A stretch of DNA of 58,446 bases. Source: Rhodopirellula europaea 6C. GTDB taxonomy: Bacteria > Planctomycetota > Planctomycetia > Pirellulales > Pirellulaceae. Location of the stretch: the NCBI RefSeq assembly GCF_000338295.1, contig NZ_ANMO01000074.1, positions 1 to 58,446 of the forward strand, read 5' to 3'. This document shows, piece after piece, positions 27,727 through 37,602 of this stretch. The notes under the pieces were generated by a model. It searched no databases. It was given only the letters and a program-made list of their open reading frames with translations, and had not been told where the DNA came from. Position numbers and translations under genes: made by a program. Each line of letters begins with the position of its first letter. Positions within the stretch are counted from its first letter, which is position 1.

Positions 27727-29202
27727 ATGGAACCTTCCTCCACGCCGGGTCCGGCGCGCAATGCTCGACGCAGCAATCGCCGTATGCGCCACCCAGACAA
27801 AGATGTTGATAAACGTGTTCGCGAACTAGACGCGGAACGCGATCCGCTGTCATTGCCCGAAGAAATTGTCAGTGAAGTGACGCGAGCTGGCGGTCGAGTC
27901 GGCATTCCCGCGAAAGATCAATCGCCCAAGCAAGCGTTGAATATCAACGATTTGCAAAAGCTCGAGCATGACGATTTGTTGGCGCTCGCCGAAACTGAAG
28001 GGCTGCAAGAGATCGCTGCGCTTCCTCGACAAGAGCTCGTCTTTCGTTTGCTGAAAGCGCGAATGAGCGCGAACGGTTTGATGTACGGCGAAGGTACGCT
28101 TGAAATCTTGCCCGATGGGTTTGGTTTTTTGCGTAGTGCCCAGTACCACTACCTTTCCTGTCCCGATGACATCTATGTGTCGCCCAGTCAAATCCGGCGA
28201 TTCGGATTGCACACGGGATCGCATGTTGCCGGGCAGATTCGTCCACCAAAAGAAAACGAACGCTACTTCGCGCTGCTGCGAATCGAGGCGATCAATCACG
28301 CTGATCCGATGCAGCGACAACGGCAGAAACCGTTCGACGATCTGACGCCGCTGCATCCGCGCACTCGAATTGTGACCGAGCACGACTCGCAAGAACTCAG
28401 TACGCGAGTGGTGGATCTGTTCACGCCAATCGGATTTGGCCAACGTGGTTTGATTGTCAGCCCACCTCGTGCCGGCAAAACCATGTTGATGCAAAGTCTC
28501 GCTCGTGGAGTGTTGAGCAACTATCCCGATGCCTATGTCGTGGTTTTGTTGATCGATGAACGTCCCGAGGAAGTGACGGACATGGAACGTGAGATCCAGT
28601 CGCCGCAGTGCGAAGTGATCAGCAGCACGTTTGATGAGCCACCGGCGCGACACATTCAGGTCGCTCAGATGGTCGTTGAAAAAGCCAAACGAATGGTCGA
28701 ATCGGGAACCGATGTTGTCATCTTCCTCGATTCCATCACCCGCCTCGCGCGAGCGTTCAACAGCGACAGTGATTCCGCAACAGGCAAGCTGCTGACAGGC
28801 GGCTTGGATGCGGGGGCAATGCAGAAGCCCAAGTCGATCTTCGGTTCTGCACGCAAAGTCGAAGAAGGCGGTTCGCTGACGATTCTCGCAACCGCTTTGG
28901 TTGACACCGGCAGCCGAATGGACGATGTGATCTTTGAAGAATTCAAAGGGACCGGCAATCTAGAAATTGTTCTGGATCAAGACTTGGTCACTCGGCGAGT
29001 TTGGCCAGCGATTGATTTGACTCGCAGCGGAACGCGCCGGGAAGAAATGTTGCTGGATCAAGAAGAGCATCGCCGGATCGAAACATTGCGTCGCGATTTG
29101 GCCGAACATTCGCCGGTTGATTCCATGACGGAGTTGACCAAACGCATGCGGAAGACGCAAAACAACGCGGAGTTTCTGATGAGTGTTCGGCCTCAAGACT
29201 GA
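27727..29202 (+). CDS. rho: Transcription termination factor Rho
   Basis: A 491-residue RNA-dependent hexameric helicase/ATPase. The basic N-terminal extension (about residues 1-50) precedes the Rho N-domain and the cold-shock RNA-binding domain ([15 protein letters not shown]). The P-loop is [10 protein letters not shown] (about 246-255) and the Walker B strand is [14 protein letters not shown]. The Q/R-loop region [23 protein letters not shown] follows in pieces as in E. coli Rho. The frame starts at a GTG at 27631, but ATG 27727 gives a more usual N-terminus. No strong Shine-Dalgarno is seen for either. Confidence 0.94.
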   Translation: MEPSSTPGPARNARRSNRRMRHPDKDVDKRVRELDAERDPLSLPEEIVSEVTRAGGRVGIPAKDQSPKQALNINDLQKLEHDDLLALAETEGLQEIAALPRQELVFRLLKARMSANGLMYGEGTLEILPDGFGFLRSAQYHYLSCPDDIYVSPSQIRRFGLHTGSHVAGQIRPPKENERYFALLRIEAINHADPMQRQRQKPFDDLTPLHPRTRIVTEHDSQELSTRVVDLFTPIGFGQRGLIVSPPRAGKTMLMQSLARGVLSNYPDAYVVVLLIDERPEEVTDMEREIQSPQCEVISSTFDEPPARHIQVAQMVVEKAKRMVESGTDVVIFLDSITRLARAFNSDSDSATGKLLTGGLDAGAMQKPKSIFGSARKVEEGGSLTILATALVDTGSRMDDVIFEEFKGTGNLEIVLDQDLVTRRVWPAIDLTRSGTRREEMLLDQEEHRRIETLRRDLAEHSPVDSMTELTKRMRKTQNNAEFLMSVRPQD

Positions 29203-29260
29203 ACGATCGCAGAGACAATTTGCAAACCTACCTCCTCCAATTCTTTCCCAGAGAATTTGA

Positions 29261-29728
29261 ATGCCCTCCATCGATGGAACCACCGGTAATTTGCCCAGCG
29301 GACGCGTTGCGATCATCGCAAGCCGCTACAACGCGAATATTTGCGACTCGATGGTGCAGGCAGCTTTGCAATCGCTGAGCGACGCTGGCATCCCCGAGGA
29401 CAAACAATGGTTGATTCGTGTGCCTGGTGCTTGGGAATTGTGTTGGGCGGTTGAACAAGCGTTTCAGCACGCTGACGTGATTGGTGCAATCACGCTCGGT
29501 TGCGTCATCAAAGGCGAAACCACCCACGACGAACACATCAACCGCGCCGTCAGTGATACTCTGATGGAACAATCGGTTCGAAGTGGTCGTCCCGTTGGCT
29601 TTGGTTTGCTGACCTGCAACACCGTCGAACAGGCGATCCAACGCAGCGGCGGGACAGTTGGCAACAAAGGCCACGAGGCTGCTGACGCGATGCTGGAAAT
29701 GCTGCGTTTGCAGACCAAGATGCGGTAA
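29261..29728 (+). CDS. ribH: 6,7-dimethyl-8-ribityllumazine synthase
   Basis: A 155-residue riboflavin pathway enzyme that joins the pyrimidine and the butanone phosphate. Substrate motifs are SRYNANICDSM (21-31), VPGAWELCWA (54-63) and GCVIKGETTHDEHIN with catalytic His89. It lies 58 nt after rho and 31 nt before a sensor kinase on the same strand. No other rib gene is in the window. Confidence 0.92.
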   Translation: MPSIDGTTGNLPSGRVAIIASRYNANICDSMVQAALQSLSDAGIPEDKQWLIRVPGAWELCWAVEQAFQHADVIGAITLGCVIKGETTHDEHINRAVSDTLMEQSVRSGRPVGFGLLTCNTVEQAIQRSGGTVGNKGHEAADAMLEMLRLQTKMR

Positions 29729-29759
29729 CTGATTTCAATCGCTGCGACCGGAGCCGTGC

Positions 29760-31061
29760 ATGACTCGTTTGTTCATCCAGTTCTACTGCGGCGTGCTTCT
29801 GATTTTGATCAGTGCTTGGATCATCCAGGCATACGTGTTTCGCGGCACCACCGAGGCACAGAACATCTCGGTCATCGAGACCGCGCTCAGCGGTGGCGCG
29901 TTGCTGGCCCGCGATGAGATCGCCGCCGGCGGTTTGCAAAAGTTGGATGAAACGGTTGCCAACGTGCAGGCTCGATTTGACTATCCGGTCACGGTGGTCG
30001 ATCGTTCGCAGCGAAAGTTGTCCGACACAGTGTTGCAACGTCTCGACGATGGCGAGGCGGTCTTGTCCGGAGACAACATCGAAGTGGCGCTCACCGGAAC
30101 ATCGTTGCTCGTCGAGCTTGGGCCGCTCCCACGTTTTGCCGGACCACGACGCAGCGACATTCTTCTCGGTCTCGGCAGTGTGTTCTTGTTGGTCGCCATT
30201 GCGATCGCGATTTTGATGCGGCCAATCGCGAGTCAGCTTCGCAGCGTGGAACGAACGGCATTGGCCATCGCGGACGGTGACTTTAGTGCGAGGATCAAAG
30301 ACACCCGCCGTCGTCGAAGCTTTCCAATTGTGGATGCGTTCAACACGATGGCCGAACGTGTGGAATCGTTGTTGAGTTCGCAAAAAGAACTGCTGCAAGC
30401 TGTTTCGCATGAGTTCCGAACACCGCTTGCTCGCATTAAGTTTGCGACTGAATTGGTGCGATCTGCTGACTCCGACGAGAAGCGGAATCAGCGAGTCGAT
30501 TCGATCGATGAAGCCACTGACAAACTGGACGACTTGGTTGCCGAGTTGCTCAACTACACGCGCACCGATGAGCAATCGCAAATCGCACCTCGCGAGCGCG
30601 TCTCCGCTCACAAAATCGCGATGGAGGCGATCAGTCAACATGCTCCATTGCATCCCGACATCAAGTTTGATGAGCCGAAAGACTCAAATGACATCGACTT
30701 GGTGACCTATGAAGCCGGGCTGGTGCGGGCTCTCGGAAACCTCATCGGCAACGCGGGTAAATACGCCGAGTCCAAGGTACGCGTTTCGATCGAAAATGAA
30801 TCCAATCGCGTCCGGTTTTTGGTGGAAGACGACGGGCCAGGCATTCCCGAAGCTGATCGGAAATCTGTGTTCGATCCATTTCATCGACTCTCGGGCGATT
30901 CTCAGCCCGGCACGGGACTCGGATTGGCACTTGTTCGTCGGATTTGTCGTCGCTTGGGCGGCAGGGTCACCATCGATGACAGTCCTTTGGGCGGAGCCGC
31001 GTTTCTGATTGATTTGCCGCAGAGTTTGCTGCCCATGGCCGGCAAGTCGTCGCAGAACTGA
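29760..31061 (+). CDS. Membrane sensor histidine kinase
   Basis: A 433-residue two-component sensor. TM1 is about 8-26 and TM2 about 132-153, enclosing a periplasmic domain of about 105 residues. A HAMP linker follows. The HisKA phosphoacceptor is His217 in LQAVSHEFRTPLAR. The ATPase domain has N-box GNLIGNAGKYA, G1 VEDDGPGIP and G2 GTGLGLALV. The arrangement is like CpxA/RstB-type envelope sensors. No response regulator is adjacent, so its partner lies elsewhere. It follows ribH by 31 nt. Confidence 0.9.
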   Translation: MTRLFIQFYCGVLLILISAWIIQAYVFRGTTEAQNISVIETALSGGALLARDEIAAGGLQKLDETVANVQARFDYPVTVVDRSQRKLSDTVLQRLDDGEAVLSGDNIEVALTGTSLLVELGPLPRFAGPRRSDILLGLGSVFLLVAIAIAILMRPIASQLRSVERTALAIADGDFSARIKDTRRRRSFPIVDAFNTMAERVESLLSSQKELLQAVSHEFRTPLARIKFATELVRSADSDEKRNQRVDSIDEATDKLDDLVAELLNYTRTDEQSQIAPRERVSAHKIAMEAISQHAPLHPDIKFDEPKDSNDIDLVTYEAGLVRALGNLIGNAGKYAESKVRVSIENESNRVRFLVEDDGPGIPEADRKSVFDPFHRLSGDSQPGTGLGLALVRRICRRLGGRVTIDDSPLGGAAFLIDLPQSLLPMAGKSSQN

Positions 31062-31162
31062 CACTCCTTTCACGCACATCGTTAAGATGAATGCAGTGGA
31101 AGCGAGTTGATGCGGCGTTGTTCTCGTCGCAATGAAACGTCCATCAATTTTGAGGCGGCATC

Positions 31163-32248
31163 ATGAACACGAAGGAAAACTCTTTGCGTCTTCGTCGACG
31201 TCTGCTCTTCAGCGTCGCGCTCGTCGTCTTTGTTGGCGTCCCCGCGTACGTCGAATTCAAACTTCGTCGACCGGTGGGAGACGGACCGGCGGGACCCGCG
31301 ATTGAGGCCGAACCATTCGCAAGCACTTGGACGGATCATAAAGTTCATTTGCTAGGCATTGGTGACAGCGTCACTCGTGGTCTCGGTGCGAAGTCCAACT
31401 CGCATTCCTATTTTGAGCGACTGCGTGTCAATCCGAAGGATGAATGGTCGGGCATGAAAGGCAAGCACTTGACCGCGGTCTTGCCAAATTTGTCCGCTTC
31501 CAATGTCGCGATATCTGGTTCAACGTCGTTGGATCATGAACGGATCATCGAGACCGAATTGGAGCCCTTTCCCGATGATGTGTTCGGTCTGGTGGTGATG
31601 ACCACCGGAGGGAATGATTTGATCCACAGCTATGGTCGTCGCCCGCCGGAAGAAGGAGCGATGTACGGCGCGTCGCTGGAACAATCGCGACCATGGATCG
31701 CCGCGTTTGAATCACGACTGAGTGGGATGCTGCAGTCGATCAGTGATCGCTTTCCCGCGGGATGCCAAATCTTTTTGGGGGACATCTATGATCCAACAGA
31801 TGGTGTTGGCGACGCACCCAGCATCTTTCTTCCGGATTGGCCCGATGGTTTGGCCATCCACGCGGAGTACAACAATGTTATTCGACGTGTTGCGGAAAAG
31901 TTCGAGCACGTGCACATCGTTCCGCTGCATCAGACGTTCTTGGGCCACGGTTCGCACTGCCGGCAATTTTGGCGAAGTGCATACGACTGGGACGATCCCA
32001 CGTATTGGTTTTACACCAACATTGAAGACCCCAACGATCGCGGCTATGACGCGATTCGAAGGGTATTTTTGCAGGCCATCGTCGATCAGCGGCACGCACT
32101 GACTGCATTGAACGAACGAACGCCGGAACAGAATCTTGAAGAGGACTTTGATCCGGCCTCGGTCGATCGCGTGGGGATGCCTCAGTCTGATATCGAAATC
32201 AAGCTGGTTGGTGTGCCTTCGCATTTGAACTTGGCTTGCACCGATTGA
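31163..32248 (+). CDS. SGNH/GDSL-like hydrolase, membrane-anchored
   Basis: A 361-residue protein with a basic N-terminus and a membrane segment (about 14-31), so it faces the periplasm or outside. Block I is GIGDSVTRG (Ser69) and block III is TTGGNDL (about 146-152). In block V the usual DxxHPN is NIEDPNDRGYD (about 285-295), with Asp where the catalytic His is expected. Either another His serves or the family is divergent. Its 3' end overlaps the convergent propeller-like gene by 67 bp. Confidence 0.75.
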   Translation: MNTKENSLRLRRRLLFSVALVVFVGVPAYVEFKLRRPVGDGPAGPAIEAEPFASTWTDHKVHLLGIGDSVTRGLGAKSNSHSYFERLRVNPKDEWSGMKGKHLTAVLPNLSASNVAISGSTSLDHERIIETELEPFPDDVFGLVVMTTGGNDLIHSYGRRPPEEGAMYGASLEQSRPWIAAFESRLSGMLQSISDRFPAGCQIFLGDIYDPTDGVGDAPSIFLPDWPDGLAIHAEYNNVIRRVAEKFEHVHIVPLHQTFLGHGSHCRQFWRSAYDWDDPTYWFYTNIEDPNDRGYDAIRRVFLQAIVDQRHALTALNERTPEQNLEEDFDPASVDRVGMPQSDIEIKLVGVPSHLNLACTD

Positions 32249-33522
32249 TCGGTCAGCGAGATCACCCAAATGCTTGCGTCGCCCGGGTTGGTAACCGCGA
32301 TCTGGCGTCCGCGAGGAAGGAAGACGGCGTCGTGATGTCCAAAGTGGCCTTCGATCTGGCTTGGTCCGACCTCAATCGGTTCACGAGCCTTCGCGTCTGA
32401 GTAGTCACCGTTACCGTCGGGATCCAAGTCCACGACGTACAACTGATCGGTTTCCGGTGCTTCTTTGGATTCGGCAAAGCACAATGCGATGGGGCGTCCG
32501 CCTGATCCTTTGCCGATGATCGGCGTCTTCAGCGACTGATCGCTCTCCAGTTCCATCGACAACGATTGGACGGCGGGTGTGTCGCAAGATGCATCGATGA
32601 AACAGAGCTTTGACTGTTCCGCCTTGCCGCTTGTGAAGACCACCGCGTGATCGATCGTGGTGAACGCACCGGTTCGAAGCGGATTGCCTTCTGGGTCGGT
32701 GCCGATTTCCAAGTGGTTCACTGTCACTGAATCTGCCGCGTCATCGACCTCCAAATCAGCATGCACCCAGCACACACCGTCACTGGGGGCGAAGAAGACC
32801 TTGTCGTCGCAGTAGGTTGCTCCATGAAGGGCGCCGGTTGGACAAGTAATGTGATAACCCTTTTCTGCATTTTCACCCAAACCGACGACATCGACTCGGC
32901 CAGCGTTCTCGCCCTCGCGGTCGATCCAGGTGCTGTAGGCGACCTTTCCTTCAGCGACCGCCAATGTGATGTGGCCACCACCGCCTTCGTAGAACCGGCC
33001 GGCTTCCGCGGGTGAATCGGAATCCCGAACGCTCTTTGAATTCAACACAGTGAACCCGTTGCGTTGATCGTTCGCCATCACAAACGATTTCCCGTAGCGA
33101 TACAAATGGGCTGGGTTGCCTTGGCCGCTGTCAATCAGCTTCGAATGCACAGACGGTGGCTCGGGAAAACGCCAATGGAAGTGGTCGCCATGTGCTTCTT
33201 GCGTCGCCCCGGTTTCGATCGCGACCCATCCGCTACCGATGTCGCCGTTGGCTTCGTCACGCACGCCGACAATGAGCAAGCCGTCATCGACTTGCATCTG
33301 AACAAGCGTTTGATCGTCCGTGTCGAGTTCGGGGAATCCGCTGATATCGTTTTCAGACAGCGCGTAACCGTCCTTCGATTTCTGCAAGTCGGCCCACTTC
33401 AGTTTGGCACTTTGATGGTCCTGCCAAAAGAGGCGAGCGACGGTGCGACCTTCGGCGTTCACGGACGACGAGCCCATCAGTAAAAGAGCGACAAAGGTCA
33501 ATATGAATGATCGAATGGTCAT
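32182..33522 (-). CDS. Exported beta-propeller-like protein resembling zinc chaperone AztD
   Basis: A 446-residue protein with a clear signal peptide (about 1-23, ending VNA). The rest has repeated short beta segments typical of a propeller. His and Cys motifs stand out: EAHGDHFHW, CPTGALHGATYC, GVCWVH and EGHFGHHDAVF. This pattern resembles AztD, a periplasmic zinc metallochaperone, but I judge that from motif style only. It is the last gene of a minus-strand cluster (35836 to 32182) of exported proteins. It begins 19 nt after the lipoprotein gene. Confidence 0.6.
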   Translation of the reverse strand: MTIRSFILTFVALLLMGSSSVNAEGRTVARLFWQDHQSAKLKWADLQKSKDGYALSENDISGFPELDTDDQTLVQMQVDDGLLIVGVRDEANGDIGSGWVAIETGATQEAHGDHFHWRFPEPPSVHSKLIDSGQGNPAHLYRYGKSFVMANDQRNGFTVLNSKSVRDSDSPAEAGRFYEGGGGHITLAVAEGKVAYSTWIDREGENAGRVDVVGLGENAEKGYHITCPTGALHGATYCDDKVFFAPSDGVCWVHADLEVDDAADSVTVNHLEIGTDPEGNPLRTGAFTTIDHAVVFTSGKAEQSKLCFIDASCDTPAVQSLSMELESDQSLKTPIIGKGSGGRPIALCFAESKEAPETDQLYVVDLDPDGNGDYSDAKAREPIEVGPSQIEGHFGHHDAVFLPRGRQIAVTNPGDASIWVISLTDQSVQAKFKCEGTPTSLISISD

Positions 33523-33541
33523 GATTGTTGGTTTCGTAGAT

Positions 33542-33955
33542 TCAATGGTTGGATGTAAGTGATTGAACGGCGCGCCGTGGCAGTTCGATTGTTTGGTGAG
33601 GTGATTCGGAGAAAGGTTTCAAACGAAGCGAGTCGCCGAGTTTCTTCACGACAGATGGATTGAGCATCCACCCGCCGTCACTGATGGATTCCATCGCGAC
33701 GATGTAGTCCTGTGGTTCAGGACTTGGTAACTCGGAGACGTATGCAAAGCCTCGTTCGTTGGTGATTGCACGAGCGAGCGGGGCGCCGTCGGCGGTTTGC
33801 TTCAACAGCACTTGCACATTGGCAAGCGGTTTGCCGTCGTAAATCACCTTCACGTAAGTGTCAGATTCAGTTAGTGACGTGGTGGATGAGTCATCGCAGC
33901 CGACGAGAACGACGGCGGCGCAAAGCATTGACCAGATTGAGACGCGAGCGATCAT
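33542..33955 (-). CDS. Small lipoprotein partner of DUF1559 protein
   Basis: A 137-residue lipoprotein. The lipobox is LVGC with Cys20, followed by an acidic DD (a +2 Asp, which in E. coli retains lipoproteins at the inner membrane). A beta-rich carboxypeptidase-regulatory-like domain follows (VKVIYDGKPLANVQVLL). Such small proteins commonly follow DUF1559 genes in planctomycetes. Its ATG overlaps the DUF1559 stop as ATGA. A GTG two codons earlier (33961) is possible. Function unknown. Confidence 0.72.
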   Translation of the reverse strand: MIARVSIWSMLCAAVVLVGCDDSSTTSLTESDTYVKVIYDGKPLANVQVLLKQTADGAPLARAITNERGFAYVSELPSPEPQDYIVAMESISDGGWMLNPSVVKKLGDSLRLKPFSESPHQTIELPRRAVQSLTSNH

Positions 33956-34986
33956 GGCCACTGGACAACCTCCCGCCCGTCTCGCGAAAACAGCGAGTGA
34001 TACAAGGTGCGATCGATCGACTCGGTCATGAAATGAACGCTGCCATCAAGCATCGCGTGCATCGATCCGCCGGTGTGATACGACCGCGATGAGTAGAAGC
34101 CCCTGCCGTGCATGCCGACGTCGGGGATTCTGGAGTTAGGTGTCATATACCCGTTGATCACCGTGGCGTACGGAACGCCTCGAATCCAAGTTGAGCCGCG
34201 GTTGCCGGTGTACGAGCTGATCTTTGCCGGGAACACCGTCTCCAAATCAGGGTTCTGGATCAGCGTTCCGCCTTCGAGGAATCCTGGGTTGGGTGCGGTG
34301 TTGCCGCTGGTTCCACTCCAGTTTGCGATTCTGCGGTGTGGGCCGGCGGGCGTGGGTTCGGTCATCCCGCTGGTTTGATCGCCCATGACCGTCTCGGCCA
34401 ATAACACCGTCTGGCTGGTGCCGTCCAAGCAGTCACGGAACTTCGCCCACGAGTTTTCCCAAACCATTCCGTCGGTTCGATAGCGATCGTCGTAGTTGGT
34501 GTCCGTACCGCTGCCGTAGCTGAACATGTAGCTCAGTCCGCCTGAAAAGCCATCGGAGCCATCGGCGAAGGTGGTGCTGAACCTCGGATCGCCGACGTCG
34601 CTTGGGCAAAGAAATGTCGGCACGACTGTTTCAACCGCATCGCGAAGAACCGGGTTGAAGGATGCGGCCCATGGAGGGCCAACTAACAGTGGCTGCTCAA
34701 AGTCAATCAGCTCGCTCAGGCCCGCTTGTTCGATGAATGGCAACACTCGAGCTTGTACGGAATAGCTGCTTGATCCCGTCATGGCGGGAATGCGTTTGAA
34801 CGAACTCTCGTAGTTGTGAGTTGCCAATGCAATCTGTTTCATCTGGTTGCTGCATGACATTCGTCGTGCCGCTTCGCGGGCGGCCTGAACAGCCGGCAGA
34901 AGCAATCCGACCAAGATGCCGATGATGGCAATGACCACCAGCAATTCGACCAGTGTGAACGCGCCGCGAGTGTTTCTATTACGCAT
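33952..34986 (-). CDS. DUF1559 pseudopilin-like protein
   Basis: A 344-residue protein with a type IV pilin/type II secretion prepilin leader. A short basic leader (RNRNTRG) is followed by AFTLVELLVVIAIIGILVG. AVQAAREAARRMSCSNQMKQI, here split across the membrane helix end, is the hallmark of planctomycete DUF1559 proteins. The C-terminus has the family HTGGSMHAMLDGSVHF segment. The ATG at 34986 gives a normal leader; 35007 is an alternative. It is co-transcribed with the lipoprotein (4-nt overlap). It is probably surface- or secretion-linked. Confidence 0.88.
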   Translation of the reverse strand: MRNRNTRGAFTLVELLVVIAIIGILVGLLLPAVQAAREAARRMSCSNQMKQIALATHNYESSFKRIPAMTGSSSYSVQARVLPFIEQAGLSELIDFEQPLLVGPPWAASFNPVLRDAVETVVPTFLCPSDVGDPRFSTTFADGSDGFSGGLSYMFSYGSGTDTNYDDRYRTDGMVWENSWAKFRDCLDGTSQTVLLAETVMGDQTSGMTEPTPAGPHRRIANWSGTSGNTAPNPGFLEGGTLIQNPDLETVFPAKISSYTGNRGSTWIRGVPYATVINGYMTPNSRIPDVGMHGRGFYSSRSYHTGGSMHAMLDGSVHFMTESIDRTLYHSLFSRDGREVVQWP

Positions 34987-35317
34987 GTGGAGTGGTGTGG
35001 ATATCATTTGATTTGGTTTCAGTGAGTGCGCAAGAAGATTGAAAGGGCCCCGCGCGGCGCGCACGTCGATCGACACAGGTTTGGTCGGACCGGGCGTCGC
35101 TCGTCGCAGACGCACACGCGGGGCAATGGATGGATTCAGATTGCGTTACGAGCCTGCAGTCACAACCAACAACAACCATCCGTTTCAGGACGTTGTGCGG
35201 TTTGGCATGTGCCGACCCTCGCTGGTCCGTCAATCGCGAAGACGTGATTGGACAAACAACGGGATGGACCTTCGGTCAGAAAACCAAGGCAAACGGCGAA
35301 TGCGGAGTGACTGAAAC
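34987..35317. other. Intergenic region upstream of DUF1559 gene
   Basis: No supported gene. It contains a very GC-rich stretch near 35045-35070 with GGGCCC and GCGCGC words. It separates the DUF1559 gene from the His/Cys-rich gene upstream on the same strand. It may hold a promoter for the downstream three genes. Confidence 0.4.
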
Positions 35318-35836
35318 TCAGGCGAGACGCAGTGGAGGGCCACGAAGAGGCGGCCAAGAAATGGACGGATCAACATCCGCCGATGGGCACATAGGCCAGG
35401 AAGCAAATTCAATCCATTCGCACGTGATCAAGGTTCGATCGTGATCGATCAAACCGGTGGGAGCGGCAAGGGATTGGCAGATCCAGCACGAATGGGAATC
35501 GTGTTGCGATCGGTTGTCTTTGACGAACTCAAGTGGCGCTGCCGGCGACTCTCTCTGGGGCGAAGCCTGCTCGGTTTCTGTACAACCATGCAAATGGCAG
35601 CATTGCTGATTCAGGTCGTCAGTCGCGTCGGAAAACTCTGGCGGAAGAGACGCGATGTGTCCGTGATCCGCATTTCCGTGGGCTGTATGCCTGGCAGAAT
35701 CATGCCCGTGATCGCAGAGACCATGATGACAGACGTCATGGTTGCACGTGGCGACATGCAACCAAGCCGGTGCATGGCCAAGCAACAGCGTGACGCTGAG
35801 CAAGAAAGTCGTGAATGGACGGATCGACGGGATCAC
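35318..35836 (-). CDS. His/Cys-rich exported protein
   Basis: A 172-residue protein with a signal-peptide-like N-terminus (about 1-26). A dense His/Cys region follows: CNHDVCHHGLCDHGHD, then HTAHGNADHGH, CCHLHGC, and HSCWICQSLAAP. The CxxC in HSCWIC sits in a segment like those of small DUF2946-type proteins linked to metal transport. Metal binding (Zn or Cu) is likely. It is the first gene of a minus-strand cluster with DUF1559, lipoprotein and propeller-like genes. Name and metal are inference. Confidence 0.6.
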   Translation of the reverse strand: MIPSIRPFTTFLLSVTLLLGHAPAWLHVATCNHDVCHHGLCDHGHDSARHTAHGNADHGHIASLPPEFSDATDDLNQQCCHLHGCTETEQASPQRESPAAPLEFVKDNRSQHDSHSCWICQSLAAPTGLIDHDRTLITCEWIEFASWPMCPSADVDPSISWPPLRGPPLRLA

Positions 35837-36428
35837 TGTTCACCCAAACGGGAGACAATTGAAACGGAAATGGAGGTCCGACCAAAGACTCAGAGCCGGA
35901 TACGATACGGCGTTGCGACCGGTTCGACAAGTTCGAAGAATTGTTCTTTGTCTTGATTGAGCGTGAAAGTTGAAGTCGGTTCCGGACAGATCGGCGAATA
36001 CCAGAATCTCAACCGTTCCTGGCTAAAGCACCGCATCATTCGCGGAGTCAGTTGCCAACACTTTCGATCAATCGTGGTCATCGATCAAGGAACCGACGGT
36101 TGTAGCTTCGCCACAATGGTAGAGTTGGATTGCAGTGTGCTGTACTGGTGGCGACGATCGGCGTTCTCGCCGCCACGCAATGGGCAAGGCTTCGAAGGCG
36201 GATTCAGGCAGGCACCAGATTGGCTGGGCCGTTCTGCAAAAGGCTGTCTCGTGCTGCGGAGAGCTCGACGATGTTCCAGCCAAGTGTTGAATTCGGGCCC
36301 CGTTCCATCGTAGGTTTGCAGACAACACAATCAGACAATGCAAGGTGCTTCCTCGGATGGCTTCGGCACAGAGCGTCCATGGTTTGCCAGACTTTTCACA
36401 ATCAACGAATTTTCGATCGATCTCCACT
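35837..36428. other. Intergenic region, divergent promoters expected
   Basis: No supported gene. Several short frames are present on both strands, but none has a recognisable domain and they overlap each other. The region separates the His/Cys-rich gene (minus) from the aspartoacylase-like gene (plus). I looked for a Zur- or Fur-like palindrome and found none that is convincing. Confidence 0.45.
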
Positions 36429-37511
36429 ATGCTCCCTCCAAAACTGTTCCCCGACGTTGAACCTGAGCCCGGTGAGCGTCTCAACACTGAGATGGCGATT
36501 TCGGAGTCGTACAGCAGCCGGAACATCACGATCCCCATTCACGTTCGACGCGGAATCAATGATGGGCCTCGAGTTTTCGTCACCGCGGCCCTGCACGGTG
36601 ATGAGCTGAACGGGACCGGAGCAATCCGGCACCTTCTTGCCGACTCGTCTTGGGAACTGCATTCGGGAACGCTGATCTTGGTCCCGGTACTCAACATTCT
36701 CGGATACGAGCGTCATTCGCGTTATTTGCCCGACCGCCGCGATTTGAATCGGTGTTTTCCCGGATCAAAGACGGGAAGCATGTCCTCGCGAATGGCACGA
36801 ACGATTTTTGACCAGTTGATTGAACCGTGCGACTTCGGAATCGACTTGCACACCGCCGCCGTCCGTCGTACCAACTACCCGAATGCTCGAGCGGACTTGT
36901 CCAATCCGAGGTGCGCTGAGATGGCAGAAGCATTCGGCGCTGGGATTATCTTGGACGCTCCCGGGCCGGAGGGGTCGCTTCGTCGATCAGCGACTGATCG
37001 CGGCGTGCCCACGATCGTTGTCGAAGGCGGTGAAGTCTGGCGAATGGAATCCGCCGTCATTGACTGCATGACCCGCGGGGTTCTCAATGTGCTTCGAAAG
37101 CTGGAGATGGTCGATGGCGAAATCGATGTGCCGATCAAGCAAACCGTCATCAGCCACACCAAATGGATCCGTGCCGAGCGTGGCGGCCTGATGCAAATGC
37201 ATGTTGCACCGGGAGAGACCGTCAAAAAGGATCAGCCATTGGCAACCAATTGCAGCTTGCTCAACGAAGGCCAAAACCAATTGCTAGCACCGTTTTCCGG
37301 TGTGGTGCTCGGGGCCAGCACCTTGCCCTCAGTCAAACCAGGTGAACCAGTCGTTCACATTGGCAAGCTTGGGACTCGGAAGCAGACGAACGCATACGAA
37401 AAACGCTCCGAGAACGATTCGGTTCAGCAAGACGCGATTGAGCAGTTTTCATCGAGCGTTCATGTCATCGCGCCCGAGTCGATCACCAACACGGATGAGG
37501 CGGATTCGTGA
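36429..37511 (+). CDS. Succinylglutamate desuccinylase/aspartoacylase family protein
   Basis: A 360-residue M14-like zinc hydrolase. The zinc motif is ALHGDE (His56, Glu59), with a second His in GIDLHTAA (about residue 142). The C-terminal part after about 250 resembles a barrel-sandwich domain (MHVAPGETVKKDQPL). The family removes acyl groups from amino acids. The start is uncertain: ATG 36429 or an ATG at 36357 and a GTG at 36345, none with a good Shine-Dalgarno. Substrate unknown. Confidence 0.8.
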   Translation: MLPPKLFPDVEPEPGERLNTEMAISESYSSRNITIPIHVRRGINDGPRVFVTAALHGDELNGTGAIRHLLADSSWELHSGTLILVPVLNILGYERHSRYLPDRRDLNRCFPGSKTGSMSSRMARTIFDQLIEPCDFGIDLHTAAVRRTNYPNARADLSNPRCAEMAEAFGAGIILDAPGPEGSLRRSATDRGVPTIVVEGGEVWRMESAVIDCMTRGVLNVLRKLEMVDGEIDVPIKQTVISHTKWIRAERGGLMQMHVAPGETVKKDQPLATNCSLLNEGQNQLLAPFSGVVLGASTLPSVKPGEPVVHIGKLGTRKQTNAYEKRSENDSVQQDAIEQFSSSVHVIAPESITNTDEADS

Positions 37512-37602
37512 ATGATCTGATGGTTGCCGGCGGTCGGTGTCAGCAAACTCGAATGAGACACGCTTCGGCAACCTCGCTCTTACCTGAGTGTCGTGAAGTG
37601 AC

